The translations under genes and the position numbers were made by a program. Below the pieces are notes generated by a model that was not told where the DNA came from, did no database searches, and was given only the letters and a program-made list of their open reading frames with translations. DNA of 64,000 nt, taken from positions 822,648-886,647 of the forward strand of contig NZ_JAIGNL010000002.1 of NCBI RefSeq assembly GCF_019711395.1, given 5' to 3'. This document shows, piece after piece, positions 25,282-33,998 of the stretch. Position 1 is the first letter of the stretch. Every line of letters starts with the position of its first letter. This DNA comes from Qipengyuania xiapuensis (GTDB lineage: Bacteria; Pseudomonadota; Alphaproteobacteria; Sphingomonadales; Sphingomonadaceae).

Positions 25282-26868
25282 ATGGACGAATTCGATGTAG
25301 TGGTTGTCGGCGGCGGCAGCGGCGGCAGCGCGGTTGCCGGAAGGCTGGCCGAAGCGGGTAAGAGCGTGTGCCTGCTCGAGGCTGGCGGGCGCAATGACGG
25401 TTTCCGGGTGACGATCCCGGGGATGCTCGCTTTCAGCAACGACAAGATCAATTACCGCTTCGAAACGGTCCCGCAGAAAGGCCTCAACGGCCGGATCGGC
25501 TACCAGCCGCGCGGCAAGGGCCTTGGCGGGTCTTCGGCCATCAATGCGATGGTCTATATTCGCGGCCACCGCTGGGATTACGACAACTGGGCGAGCCTCG
25601 GCTGCACCGGCTGGGCCTATGACGACGTCCTGCCCTATTTCAAACGCGCCGAAACGAACGAGCGCGGCGAGAATGCCTATCACGGCGACGACGGGCCGCT
25701 GTTCGTTTCCGACCAGAAGTTTCCCAATCCCGGAAGCAAGGCCTTCATAGAGGCGGCGACCCAGCTCCAGCTTCCGCACAACACCGACTTCAACGGCGAG
25801 AAGCAGGAAGGCTTCGGCCTCTACCAGGTCACGCAGAAGGACGGCGAACGCTGGTCGGCCGCGCGCGCCTATGTCGAGCCGCTGCGCAGCAACAAGAACC
25901 TCGACGTCCGGATCGGCGTCACCGTCCAGAAACTCGAGATCGAGGACGGGCGGGTCACCGGCGTGACCTACTCGGCGGGCAATCGCACCCGCACGGTGAA
26001 AGCGCGCGGTGGCGTCGTGCTGAGCGCAGGCGCGTTCAATTCTCCGCAGATCCTCATGCTGTCGGGCATCGGACCGGGCGCACACCTCAAGGAGCATGGC
26101 ATAGATGTGGTGCTCGACAAGGAGGCGGTCGGTTCGGACCTGCAGGACCACCTCGACTACGTGTCGAGCTGGGAGAGCCCCGACAAGGACCTGCTCGGCG
26201 ACAGCCTCAAGGGCACGATCCGCATGGCCAAGGGCCTGATCGAACACCGCCGTCATCGCACGGGGCCATGGACGTCTCCCTATGCCGAGGCCGGCGGTTT
26301 CTGGACGGTGATGGACGATGCCCCCGCCCCCGACGTGCAGTGGCACTTCGTCCCCGCCATGCTGGAGGATCACGGCCGCACCAAGGTGAAGGGCCACGGC
26401 TTCTCGCTCCATGCCTGCGTGCTGAGGCCCGAGAGCCGGGGCACCGTCCGGCTGGGCAGCCGCAACGCCGCGGACGCGCCGGTGATCGATCCCAACTTCC
26501 TCGGCGACGAACGCGATCTCGACGTTCTGCGCCGCGGGGTGCGCCTGTCGCACCGGATTGCCGGGGCCCCCGCGCTACAGGCGTTCGAGCCGAAGGACCG
26601 CTACCCGATCGACATCGACAATGATGCCGAGCTCGACGAACTGATCCGCAACCGCGCGGACACGGTCTATCACCCGGTCGGCACCTGCCGCATGGGCCCG
26701 GGCGAGGACGACGTGGTCGATCCGACGCTCAAGGCTAACGGGATCGACGGCCTCTGGATCGCCGATGCCAGCATCATGCCGCGCCTTGTCTCGGGCAACA
26801 CCAACGCACCGAGCATCATGATCGGCGAACGCTGCGCGGACTTCGTGAAGGCGGAGCTTGCTGGGTAG
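25282..26868 (+). CDS. GMC-family oxidoreductase (choline dehydrogenase-like)
   Basis: 528-residue FAD enzyme of the glucose-methanol-choline family. The dinucleotide fold is [18 protein letters not shown] with LLEAGG as the adenine contact. Signature 1 is [19 protein letters not shown] and signature 2 is [19 protein letters not shown]. The active-site His region is [18 protein letters not shown], followed by [15 protein letters not shown]. The protein oxidises an alcohol to an aldehyde or ketone; a choline substrate cannot be assumed as no betB or betI is present. The next gene starts 10 bases before its stop. Confidence 0.93.
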   Translation: MDEFDVVVVGGGSGGSAVAGRLAEAGKSVCLLEAGGRNDGFRVTIPGMLAFSNDKINYRFETVPQKGLNGRIGYQPRGKGLGGSSAINAMVYIRGHRWDYDNWASLGCTGWAYDDVLPYFKRAETNERGENAYHGDDGPLFVSDQKFPNPGSKAFIEAATQLQLPHNTDFNGEKQEGFGLYQVTQKDGERWSAARAYVEPLRSNKNLDVRIGVTVQKLEIEDGRVTGVTYSAGNRTRTVKARGGVVLSAGAFNSPQILMLSGIGPGAHLKEHGIDVVLDKEAVGSDLQDHLDYVSSWESPDKDLLGDSLKGTIRMAKGLIEHRRHRTGPWTSPYAEAGGFWTVMDDAPAPDVQWHFVPAMLEDHGRTKVKGHGFSLHACVLRPESRGTVRLGSRNAADAPVIDPNFLGDERDLDVLRRGVRLSHRIAGAPALQAFEPKDRYPIDIDNDAELDELIRNRADTVYHPVGTCRMGPGEDDVVDPTLKANGIDGLWIADASIMPRLVSGNTNAPSIMIGERCADFVKAELAG

Positions 26869-27226
26869 GCTGCGCGGCTGGGCGAAAGCGCTCAAACGGA
26901 ACGTCTTCGCGCTTTGGATCGCAGCGCGGGACAAACGGACGCCGCTGGCAGCGAAGCTGGTCGCCGGGCTCGTCGCCGCCTATGCGTTCAGCCCGATCGA
27001 TCTGATCCCCGATTTCATTCCGGTGCTCGGCCTGCTCGACGACCTGCTTCTCCTACCGGCAGGGATCTGGCTCGCGATCCGGCTTATACCGGATCCGCTG
27101 ATGACAGAATTCCGCAGCCAAGCCGACCAAGGGATGGACCTGCCCGATGCGAAGGGCGCGGCGGTCGCCGTCGTCATGATCTGGATCGTGCTGGGCATCA
27201 TCGCGGGTGCAGCGATCATGCAATGA
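26858..27226 (+). CDS. YkvA family protein (DUF1232)
   Basis: 122-residue small membrane protein of the YkvA/DUF1232 family. Signature: [36 protein letters not shown], with [11 protein letters not shown]-terminal hydrophobic segment (about residues 98-118) is the second membrane helix. It begins at a TTG at 26858 inside the GMC gene (11-base overlap, different frame). Function is unknown; family members are often beside stress or envelope genes. A bidirectional terminator follows. Confidence 0.87.
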   Translation: MLGRLRGWAKALKRNVFALWIAARDKRTPLAAKLVAGLVAAYAFSPIDLIPDFIPVLGLLDDLLLLPAGIWLAIRLIPDPLMTEFRSQADQGMDLPDAKGAAVAVVMIWIVLGIIAGAAIMQ

Positions 27227-27228
27227 AA

Positions 27229-27256
27229 AAGGCCGGGAGCTTGCGCCCCCGGCCTT
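27229..27256. terminator. Bidirectional terminator
   Basis: AAGGCCGGG (27229-27237) pairs with CCCGGCCTT (27248-27256). A-runs on the left and pyrimidines on the right let it work in both directions between the YkvA-like gene and the convergent receptor gene. Confidence 0.8.
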
Positions 27257-27282
27257 CCTCCCTCTCCCGAAGGGCTCGTGCC

Positions 27283-29676
27283 TTACCAGGTCTTGCGCAT
27301 GGTCAGGCCGAAGGTCCGCGGCTGGTTGGTGCGATAGGCGAGACGCGCGCGGCCACCGCGTTCGCGGTCGAAGCTGAGCAGCGCGTTCTCGTCGAGCACG
27401 TTGTTGACATAGGCGATGAGCGACAGGCCGCTGTCGAAGTCGATACCGGCACTGAGGTTCACGATGTCATAGGACGGCAGCAGCAGGTCGACCGTCGTCT
27501 CGGCATCCGCCGGAGCACCAAGGTAGGGCAAGCCATGGACGAAGGTCCGCGGGTTGTTTTCCTGGTCGGCAGGCTGCGTGTAGCGATTGCCCACGTGGCT
27601 CCACGAAGCCGCGAGATAGGCATTTGCGTCGCCGCTGATCGGCCATTCGTAGCTGCCCGAGGCGGTGAACTGCAGCTCGGGCACCGAAGGCAGTCGGTTG
27701 CCTTCGCGAATACCCGTTGCCGTCACCAGCGCCGCATCGTCGGAGATCGTGCTGTCGAACTCCGCTTCGATCCAGCTGCCCGAGAAGACGAGGTCGAAAC
27801 CGTCGACCGGCTCGAAGCCGATTTCCGCCTCGACACCCATCGAGTGCGCCTCGGGGACGTTGAAGACGACGCGCGACGAGCAGCTTCCGGCATCGAGCGT
27901 GACCTGCAGGTCGCTGATGTCGTTATAGAAGCCCGCGACATTGGCGTAGAAGCCGTTGCCGGTCGCCTTGGCGCCGATCTCGTAGTTCCACAGCGTCTCG
28001 TCGTCATAGGACTGGAAGGAGCCGAACAGCGCCTCGTCCTGCGGTGAACACAGCGTGACGTTGAGCGGATCGTTCACGCCGCCGAGACGGAAGCCCTTCG
28101 AGGCCTGCGCGTTCACCGTGAGATCGTCGCTCACGTCGTAGCTGAGCAGGATACGCGGGCTGATGCCGTCGCTTGCGGTCTCGTCGCGGGCATTGTCGCC
28201 ATTGGCGAACAGGCCGCCCGAGTTGAACTCGCGGTTCTCCTTGTAGTCGTACCAGCGCGCACCGACGGTCACGTCGAACTTGTCGTTCAGCGCATAGGTA
28301 CCTTCACCGAAGACCGCGATCTGCTCGAGATCGTAGGGAAGGTCGGCATTGTACGGCGAATCCAGGTTGGGGAACCCGTTGGCCACTGCTGCCGAGGTCC
28401 CCGCACCGAGCACCGCGTCGGTCACGTTCGCATAGCCCGGTGTGGGCAGGCGCTGGCGATAGAAGCGATCGGTCTGCGAGTAGAACCCGCCGACGACCCA
28501 CTGGAGCGGGCCATCCGTATCCGAGGAGAAGCGGATCTCCTGGGTAATCGCCTCGACATCGGTCGTGTCGCGCAGGTTCGATGCAAGGTCGATGCCGCCG
28601 GCATCGGGATAGCCGAGGTCGACCGAGACCGAGCCGGTAAGCGCGCTCGCATCACGGCTCACGAGGATGTCGCGGTTGGTGTAGGAACTTACCGAGGTCA
28701 GGATGACACCCCCGAGATCTGCTTCGGCGACGAGGTCCGCGATCAGCGTCTCGTCCTCGAAAGCCTCGCGCAGCTTGAGATACTGCTCGCGCTCGTCGAA
28801 CACCGTCGGGTTGGTCTGGAAGGGGTTGGCGTAGAGATTGAATATCTCCTGCCGGTTGAACCCGTCGGCCTTCACCTTCTGGTAGATCAGGCGCGGCGTG
28901 ATGCTGAAGCCTTCTCCGGTGTCGACCCGCAAGGCGATACGGCCACCATAGCGTTCGCCGCCATTGATATCTTCGCCGCCGGCAGGGCCGATCGCATCGA
29001 TGAAGCCGCCGTATTGCGTGTAATAACCGACCGCGCGCATGGCGACATTGTCGCCAATCGGGAGGTTCACAGCCCCCTTGAGGTGCCAGCCGAGATCGTC
29101 GCCGTCGACGAGGTTCACATTGGCTTCGACCGTACCCTCGGTAACGCCGGTGACCGGCTGGTTGGTGATGTAGCGGATCGTCCCGCCGACGCTGCCCGAG
29201 CCGAACAGCGTGCCCTGCGGGCCGCGGAGCGTTTCCACGCGGTTGAGGTCGAACAGGTCGAGATCGGGCGTGAACAGCGAGAGCGAGATTACCGACTCGT
29301 CGAGATAGACGCCGACCTGCTCCTTGACGCCGGGCTGGTCGCGGACGACCTGGCCTGCCGAGACACCGCGTACCGAGACCTGGCTCTGGCCCGGCCCGAG
29401 GTTCTGGACCGAGAGGCCGGCAACGTTGCGGCTGATGTCCTCAAGCGAGTTTGCGCCCGATTTCTGGATGTCTTCCTGCGTCTGCGCGTTGATCGAGAAC
29501 GGGACGTCCTGGATCGCCTGGTCGCGCTTGGTCGCGGTCACGATGATGATATCGCTGTCGCCGTCGGCCTCTTCGACCTCCTGGGCGTTTGCGGATGTGG
29601 CCGTCAGGGCCAGTGCGCTTCCGGACAGCAAAGCTGCACGCAGGGCGCCAGACGTCATCTTGTGAGTCATTCGCAT
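27283..29676 (-). CDS. TonB-dependent receptor
   Basis: 797-residue outer membrane transporter. Signal peptide residues 1-31 end SANAQ. A TonB-box-like segment (DIIIVTATKR, residues 42-51) is followed by the plug domain (LEDISRNVAGLSVQNL, RVETLRGPQGTLFGSGSVGGTIRY, about residues 55-170). The remainder is a 22-strand barrel ending in a C-terminal aromatic (TMRKTW), as needed for BAM assembly. Similar sphingomonad receptors take up siderophores, vitamin B12-like compounds or glycans; no neighbour identifies the cargo. It would be energised by the ton genes at 51.9-55.1 kb. Confidence 0.94.
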   Translation of the reverse strand: MRMTHKMTSGALRAALLSGSALALTATSANAQEVEEADGDSDIIIVTATKRDQAIQDVPFSINAQTQEDIQKSGANSLEDISRNVAGLSVQNLGPGQSQVSVRGVSAGQVVRDQPGVKEQVGVYLDESVISLSLFTPDLDLFDLNRVETLRGPQGTLFGSGSVGGTIRYITNQPVTGVTEGTVEANVNLVDGDDLGWHLKGAVNLPIGDNVAMRAVGYYTQYGGFIDAIGPAGGEDINGGERYGGRIALRVDTGEGFSITPRLIYQKVKADGFNRQEIFNLYANPFQTNPTVFDEREQYLKLREAFEDETLIADLVAEADLGGVILTSVSSYTNRDILVSRDASALTGSVSVDLGYPDAGGIDLASNLRDTTDVEAITQEIRFSSDTDGPLQWVVGGFYSQTDRFYRQRLPTPGYANVTDAVLGAGTSAAVANGFPNLDSPYNADLPYDLEQIAVFGEGTYALNDKFDVTVGARWYDYKENREFNSGGLFANGDNARDETASDGISPRILLSYDVSDDLTVNAQASKGFRLGGVNDPLNVTLCSPQDEALFGSFQSYDDETLWNYEIGAKATGNGFYANVAGFYNDISDLQVTLDAGSCSSRVVFNVPEAHSMGVEAEIGFEPVDGFDLVFSGSWIEAEFDSTISDDAALVTATGIREGNRLPSVPELQFTASGSYEWPISGDANAYLAASWSHVGNRYTQPADQENNPRTFVHGLPYLGAPADAETTVDLLLPSYDIVNLSAGIDFDSGLSLIAYVNNVLDENALLSFDRERGGRARLAYRTNQPRTFGLTMRKTW

Positions 29677-29814
29677 GGGTTCTCTCCTCCTGATCGGGGC
29701 CTTCAGGCCTTCTCGATCCGGGGAGACTGAATCCGTCGCTTCCTAAAGACAATCACCCCCAGACGAATGTTTCGCCTTTGTTACAATCTGGCCACACCCG
29801 CAAAACCCCAAGAA

Positions 29815-29846
29815 AAGGGGGCCGGAACCCTTGAGAGTCCCGGCCC
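29815..29846 (-). terminator. Terminator after glnK-amtB
   Basis: Arms 29819-29828 and 29837-29846 (GGGCCGGAAC / GTCCCGGCCC type, one mismatch) pair on the minus strand. They are followed by CCCTTTTCTT as a T-run. It is about 95 bases after the amtB stop. The 263 bases between amtB and the receptor start hold nothing else recognised. Confidence 0.75.
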
Positions 29847-29939
29847 TTCGATAGGCTATGTTCGCAGGAGGAACATGGGTGGGCGAGGCCGCTCCGTTTG
29901 GAGAGAGAGGAGAGAGGGGCGGCCCCGCCGAGCTTGTGA

Positions 29940-31292
29940 TCAGTTGTAGGCGCGCTCCCCGTGTTCGGAGATGTCGAGCCCGTCGACTTCGACTTCTTCG
30001 CTGACCCGCAGGCCGATGAGAGCCTTGACGATCAGGCCGGCAATGAGCGTACCGACGCCCGCCCAGACGATCGTGACAAGTACGCCGTAGGTCTGGATCC
30101 CGAGCTGGGCACCGAGCCCGGTCGACCCGTCACCGGGCCCTCCGAGGAACGGCTGGTAAACCACGGCCGTGCCGATCGCACCGACGATGCCGCCCACGCC
30201 GTGGATGCCGAAAGCATCGAGGCTGTCGTCATAGCCGAACTTCGCCTTCACCTTCGCGACGAAGAAGTAGCAGACGGCTGCCGACAGGATGCCGAGCAGG
30301 ATGGCGCCGAACGGGCCGCTGTTACCCGCTGCCGGAGTAACGGCCACGAGACCAGCAATCACGCCCGAGCAGAAACCGAGTGCGGAGCCCTGGTGACCCG
30401 CCATCTTTTCGATGACCATCCAGGTCAGGGCACCTGCCGCGGTTGCAACGAAGGTATTGATCATGGCGAGACCAGCCGAACCGTCCGCTTCGAGCGCCGA
30501 GCCGGCATTGAAGCCGAACCAGCCCACCCAGAGGAGACCGGTGCCGACCATGGTCAGCGTCATCGAGTGCGGCATCATTGGCTCCTGGGGCCAGCCGCGA
30601 CGCTTGCCGAGCAGGTAGGCGAGCACGAGACCCGAGACACCGGCGTTGATGTGCACGACGGTACCGCCGGCGAAATCGAGAGCGCCGTCCTCGAACAGCA
30701 GGCCGCCGCCGGCCCAAACCATGTGCGCGATCGGGAAATAGACGATGGTCAGCCAGATCGGCACGAAGGCCATCACCGCGCTGAACTTCATGCGTTCAGC
30801 AGTTGCGCCCAGGATGAGCGCGGCGGTGATCGCTGCGAAAGTCATCTGGAAGCTGATGAAGACGTACTTGCTGATAACCTCATCGGTGAAGGTGGCTGCC
30901 GTGCTGCTCGCATCGGTTCCGGAGAGGAAGTAGCTGCCGCCACTGATGAAGAGACCGAGCGTGCCTTCGTAAGTGGTGTCGCCGAAAGCGAGCGAATAGC
31001 CCCACATCACCCAGATAAGCATGGCCAGCGCGGCGGTCGCGGCAATTTGGGTCATTGTCGAGAGCATGTTCTTCGAACGGGTCAGGCCGCCGTAGAACAG
31101 GGTCAGGCCCGGGATGATCATCAGCAGAACCAGGATGGTCGCCGTCATCATCCAGGCGTTGTTGCCCGGATTGGGAACCGCTGCTGCAACTTCGGCCGCT
31201 TCGGCAGCGGCTTCCTGGGCATAGGCAGCGGTGGTGGTGAACAATGCGGCGCCTGCCGTGACGGCGGTGCGCGCGAAATTACGCATGGTCAT
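29940..31292 (-). CDS. amtB: Ammonium transporter AmtB
   Basis: 450-residue ammonium channel with a cleavable N-terminal signal (residues 1-25, ending AAYAQ) and eleven membrane spans. Landmarks: NNAWMMTATILVLLMIIPGLTLFYGGL, GATAERMKFSAVM, FAGGTVVHINAGVSGLVLAYLLGKRRGW, and GIHGVGGIVGAIGTAVV. The pore His pair (HINAG and GIHGVGG) is present. The ATG at 31292 is chosen over 31286 because AGGAG lies seven bases upstream. The C-terminal tail (SEEVEVDGLDISEHGERAYN) ends with the cytoplasmic helix bound by GlnK. It is co-transcribed with glnK. Confidence 0.95.
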   Translation of the reverse strand: MTMRNFARTAVTAGAALFTTTAAYAQEAAAEAAEVAAAVPNPGNNAWMMTATILVLLMIIPGLTLFYGGLTRSKNMLSTMTQIAATAALAMLIWVMWGYSLAFGDTTYEGTLGLFISGGSYFLSGTDASSTAATFTDEVISKYVFISFQMTFAAITAALILGATAERMKFSAVMAFVPIWLTIVYFPIAHMVWAGGGLLFEDGALDFAGGTVVHINAGVSGLVLAYLLGKRRGWPQEPMMPHSMTLTMVGTGLLWVGWFGFNAGSALEADGSAGLAMINTFVATAAGALTWMVIEKMAGHQGSALGFCSGVIAGLVAVTPAAGNSGPFGAILLGILSAAVCYFFVAKVKAKFGYDDSLDAFGIHGVGGIVGAIGTAVVYQPFLGGPGDGSTGLGAQLGIQTYGVLVTIVWAGVGTLIAGLIVKALIGLRVSEEVEVDGLDISEHGERAYN

Positions 31293-31309
31293 GAGATTGC
31301 TCCTTCGCG

Positions 31310-31648
31310 TCACAGCGCGGTTTCGCCGGTTTCGGCGGTGCGAATGCGAGTGGCGCTGGCGAGGTCGAGCACGAAGATCTTCCCGTCGCCGATCGCCTCG
31401 GTGCTGGCGGTCTGCTGGATGGTCTCGACCACCTGCGGCGCGAGATCGTCGGCAACCGCGATCTCCAGCTTCACCTTGGGCAGCATGTTGGTCGAATATT
31501 CGGCACCGCGATAAATCTCGGTCTGGCCTTTCTGGCGGCCGAAGCCCTTGACTTCGGAAACGGTCATCCCGGCCACTCCAATGCCGCCGAGAGCCTCGCG
31601 GACCTCGTCGAGCTTGAACGGCTTGATGACGGCGATGATGAATTTCAC
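31310..31648 (-). CDS. glnK: P-II nitrogen regulatory protein GlnK
   Basis: 112-residue P-II protein. The T-loop has Tyr51, in EIYRGAEYSTNMLPK, which is the uridylylation site. The B-loop is TGETAL near the end, with the ATP/2-OG site KPFKLDEV. It senses 2-oxoglutarate and adenylates and blocks AmtB when nitrogen is rich. It is named GlnK because it sits directly before amtB. The GTG start at 31648 gives the exact family length; a longer frame to 31750 does not. A consensus sigma-54 promoter lies about 55 bases upstream. Confidence 0.96.
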   Translation of the reverse strand: MKFIIAVIKPFKLDEVREALGGIGVAGMTVSEVKGFGRQKGQTEIYRGAEYSTNMLPKVKLEIAVADDLAPQVVETIQQTASTEAIGDGKIFVLDLASATRIRTAETGETAL

Positions 31649-31701
31649 TGCCACACCCCTTTGAATTGCGTGCCGGACCAAGCACCGGCGTTCGCACATG
31701 C

Positions 31702-31717
31702 AGCAAAGGGCGTGCCA
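31702..31717 (-). promoter_or_regulatory. Sigma-54 (RpoN) promoter of glnK-amtB
   Basis: On the minus strand the sequence reads TGGCAC-N5-TTGCT, an exact match to the -24/-12 sigma-54 consensus TGGCAC-N5-TTGCW. It lies about 55 bases upstream of the glnK start. The glnK-amtB operon is under RpoN/NtrC control in many proteobacteria, so nitrogen regulation is expected. I did not find a clear NtrC site upstream. Confidence 0.88.
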
Positions 31718-31770
31718 AAAGCGAAATGGGGGAAAATTGCGCGAATTCACCGCTTCGCGCAGGAATTGTT

Positions 31771-31785
31771 GCCCAATAATTGGGC
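31771..31785. promoter_or_regulatory. Palindrome between glnK promoter and endonuclease gene
   Basis: GCCCAAT-A-ATTGGGC is a perfect 7-base inverted repeat with a one-base centre. It lies about 55 bases upstream of the sigma-54 box and just after the endonuclease stop. It may be an activator site or part of a terminator; its role cannot be decided from sequence. Confidence 0.35.
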
Positions 31786-31791
31786 GCCAGC

Positions 31792-32493
31792 CTATTTTTT
31801 AATCAGTTCGAGCTTCGCAACGATAGGCAAATGATCTGACGCAACTGCCGAGAGGCCCGTGTGGTGCACCTCTGCCTCGACGCAGCCCCAGTGCTTGCTC
31901 GCCACGATCCGGTCGAGCGTGGCCACCGGCTGGCGGGAGGGATAGCTGCGCCCCGGGGTCACGACCATCCAGCGGTCGGCGAACTCGCGCATCGCGCCGG
32001 TGCTGCGGCCCCACTGGTTGAAATCGCCCATGATGACGGTCGGCAGGTCGCGCGAACAATCGTCGACGAAGCCCACGAGCGAGCGGATCTGGTCGCGCCG
32101 CCTCAGGCCCGACAGGTCGAGATGCGTCCCGATGATGCGGATGCGCTGGCCTTCTACAGTGATCTCGCCGCAGGCCGCTCCGCGCGGCTCGAGCGTCGGC
32201 AGGTCGAGCGCCTCACCTTCGTGGACTTCGATACCCCTGCGCACGAGCAGCGCATTGCCGTGCCAGCCGATGCTGCGGGGGCGCTTGGCGACCTCGACCA
32301 GCCGCCAGTGCGTATCGTCGATCTCGGCGCGGGGGATGCAGGTCTCGCGCGCACCGATGCGCCGGTCGGCTTCCTGCAAGGCAATCACGTCGGCATCGAT
32401 CTCGTGCAGGACCGAGAGGATCCGTTCCGGATCGCGCTTTCGATCGAGGCCGACCGCCTTGTGGATGTTGTAGCTGGCGAATGTGAGCTGCAC
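31792..32493 (-). CDS. Endonuclease/exonuclease/phosphatase family protein
   Basis: 233-residue Mg2+-dependent EEP-superfamily hydrolase. Motifs are FASYNIHKAVG, VIALQEADRR (catalytic Glu), IGTHLDLSGL (His), VIMGDFNQWG (Asp/Asn) and SAVASDHLPIVA (Asp-His). No signal peptide or membrane segment. EEP members include nucleases, sphingomyelinases and inositol phosphatases, and this one cannot be assigned further. It is the last gene of the pheS-led run and follows the PNPOx-like gene by 41 bases. Confidence 0.88.
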   Translation of the reverse strand: MQLTFASYNIHKAVGLDRKRDPERILSVLHEIDADVIALQEADRRIGARETCIPRAEIDDTHWRLVEVAKRPRSIGWHGNALLVRRGIEVHEGEALDLPTLEPRGAACGEITVEGQRIRIIGTHLDLSGLRRRDQIRSLVGFVDDCSRDLPTVIMGDFNQWGRSTGAMREFADRWMVVTPGRSYPSRQPVATLDRIVASKHWGCVEAEVHHTGLSAVASDHLPIVAKLELIKK

Positions 32494-32534
32494 GTGGCTT
32501 CAACTATCCGCTGCGCAGGTGGTTGCGGGCAAGC

Positions 32535-33092
32535 TCATTCGCCGGCGATGAAGCGGTCTGTCGGTCGGGTCGGAAGGCCGTCGATGCTGCTGGTCCGGTC
32601 TTGGTATTTTGAAACCCATTCTTCCGGATCTGTCTGGCGATGCGCTTTCTTCAAGGTCTCGCGTTCCTCGCGATATTCCATGAAGGGGACGCCCCAACCG
32701 CAGCTGGTCTGGACGCTCTCGACCTCGATATCGAAGATCTGCCGAGTGCCGGGCATCATCTCGAAATGCGATGAAAGCTCCGCCCATTCCGGGTCCTGCG
32801 GAAGCACGGCCCGCCCGCGCCCATAGATGCGTAGGATCAGTGCCGGCCGGTCGAAATTGCAGAACATCAGCGTGATGCGCCCGTCGGCTGCGAGGTGGGC
32901 ATGGGTCTCGTTGCCCGAGCCGCCGAGGTCGAGATAGGCTACCCTCTTCGGACCGAGCACGCGAAAGGCGTCGTAGCCCTTGGGGCTTAAATTGATGCGG
33001 GCATCTTCGGCGGCCGTTGCGACAAAGAAGACCGGCTGCTTGCCGATCATCGCGATGTGCTTGTCATCCAGCGCGTCGAAGAAGTCTGCCAT
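32535..33092 (-). CDS. Pyridoxamine-5'-phosphate-oxidase-fold protein
   Basis: 185-residue split-barrel flavoprotein-like protein. Recognisable family features: KHIAMIGKQPVFFVATAA, INLSPKGYDAFRVLG, VAYLDLGGSGNETHAHL and RPALILRIYGRGRAV. The family binds FMN or F420 and may reduce small substrates; the true PdxH is longer and has different substrate residues, so this is not assigned as PdxH. The start overlaps the hydrolase stop by one base (TGATG), showing translational coupling. Confidence 0.86.
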   Translation of the reverse strand: MADFFDALDDKHIAMIGKQPVFFVATAAEDARINLSPKGYDAFRVLGPKRVAYLDLGGSGNETHAHLAADGRITLMFCNFDRPALILRIYGRGRAVLPQDPEWAELSSHFEMMPGTRQIFDIEVESVQTSCGWGVPFMEYREERETLKKAHRQTDPEEWVSKYQDRTSSIDGLPTRPTDRFIAGE

Positions 33093-33976
33093 CAGAGAAA
33101 GTCCCGTATCGTCCTCATGAAGCGGTCGAACTGGTCATGGTGCAGCCAGTGACCCGCGTTTTCGAACTCGATCACCTCGGCATTGGCGAAATGGTCGAGC
33201 CTGCCGTCGCCTTCGGGGTTCGAGGCCCAGCTGTCGGCGCCGTAGAGCAAAAGAGTGGGCGCGGTGATCGCGGCCCAGGTCTGGTGCAGGAATTCGTCGG
33301 CAATGTCCTCGACCGCCCAGACATTGAGGTGCGGGTCGAACTTCCAGCTGTAAGTGCCATCCTCGTTGCGGTTCACGCCGTGGATGGTGAGATGACGTGC
33401 CTGTTCCTCGGTGAGGTAGCTGTTCTCCTCGATCATCCGGGCAAAGGCGGCTTCGATGCTTTCATACTTGCGAGGAATGCGGCCCGAGGCGGCGCGCTTC
33501 TTGCCGATCCACTCGTTGAGGCGCTCGGGATAGCTCTTCTCGCGCATCTCGGCCTGCCGCTTGGGGCTGGGCCCGAGGCCCTCGATGGCGACGATTTTGG
33601 TCACCATCTCGGGAAAGGTCCCCGCATATCGCAGCGAGACATTGCCGCCCATCGAATGGCTGACGATGGTCACCGGACCCACTCCCAGCTGGTGAATGAG
33701 CTGGGCGAGATCGTAGACCATGTCGTTGGCCGAGTAATTGCCGTCCGACACCCAGTCGCTGTCGCCATGTCCGCGATGGTCCATCGCCACCACGTGCCAG
33801 TCGTCGCGCAGCTCTTCGGCGACCCAGTCCCAGCTGCGCGCATGGTCGCGCCCGCCATGGACGAGCACCAGCGGCGGCTTTCCGCGATTGCCCCAGTCGA
33901 GATAGTTGAGGCGCAGGCGCTGCGAGATGAAAGTCTGGGAAGTAGGGCCGGGAATGGTCATGCGGTGGCTTTGCAT
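33092..33976 (-). CDS. Alpha/beta-hydrolase
   Basis: 294-residue alpha/beta-fold hydrolase. Oxyanion region is LVLVHGGRDHARSWDW, the nucleophile elbow is IVSHSMGGNVSLRY (GxSxG form SHSMGG, with Ser as nucleophile), and the late His is in NAGHWLHHDQFDRF. A helical cap precedes LLLYGADSW (catalytic Asp). The ATG at 33976 has a close GGAGG; a second ATG at 33961 is possible. The substrate is unknown. It is part of the minus-strand run, 22 bases from prfC. Confidence 0.9.
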   Translation of the reverse strand: MQSHRMTIPGPTSQTFISQRLRLNYLDWGNRGKPPLVLVHGGRDHARSWDWVAEELRDDWHVVAMDHRGHGDSDWVSDGNYSANDMVYDLAQLIHQLGVGPVTIVSHSMGGNVSLRYAGTFPEMVTKIVAIEGLGPSPKRQAEMREKSYPERLNEWIGKKRAASGRIPRKYESIEAAFARMIEENSYLTEEQARHLTIHGVNRNEDGTYSWKFDPHLNVWAVEDIADEFLHQTWAAITAPTLLLYGADSWASNPEGDGRLDHFANAEVIEFENAGHWLHHDQFDRFMRTIRDFL

Positions 33977-33998
33977 CGCCTCCGCGCCGGATTCAACC

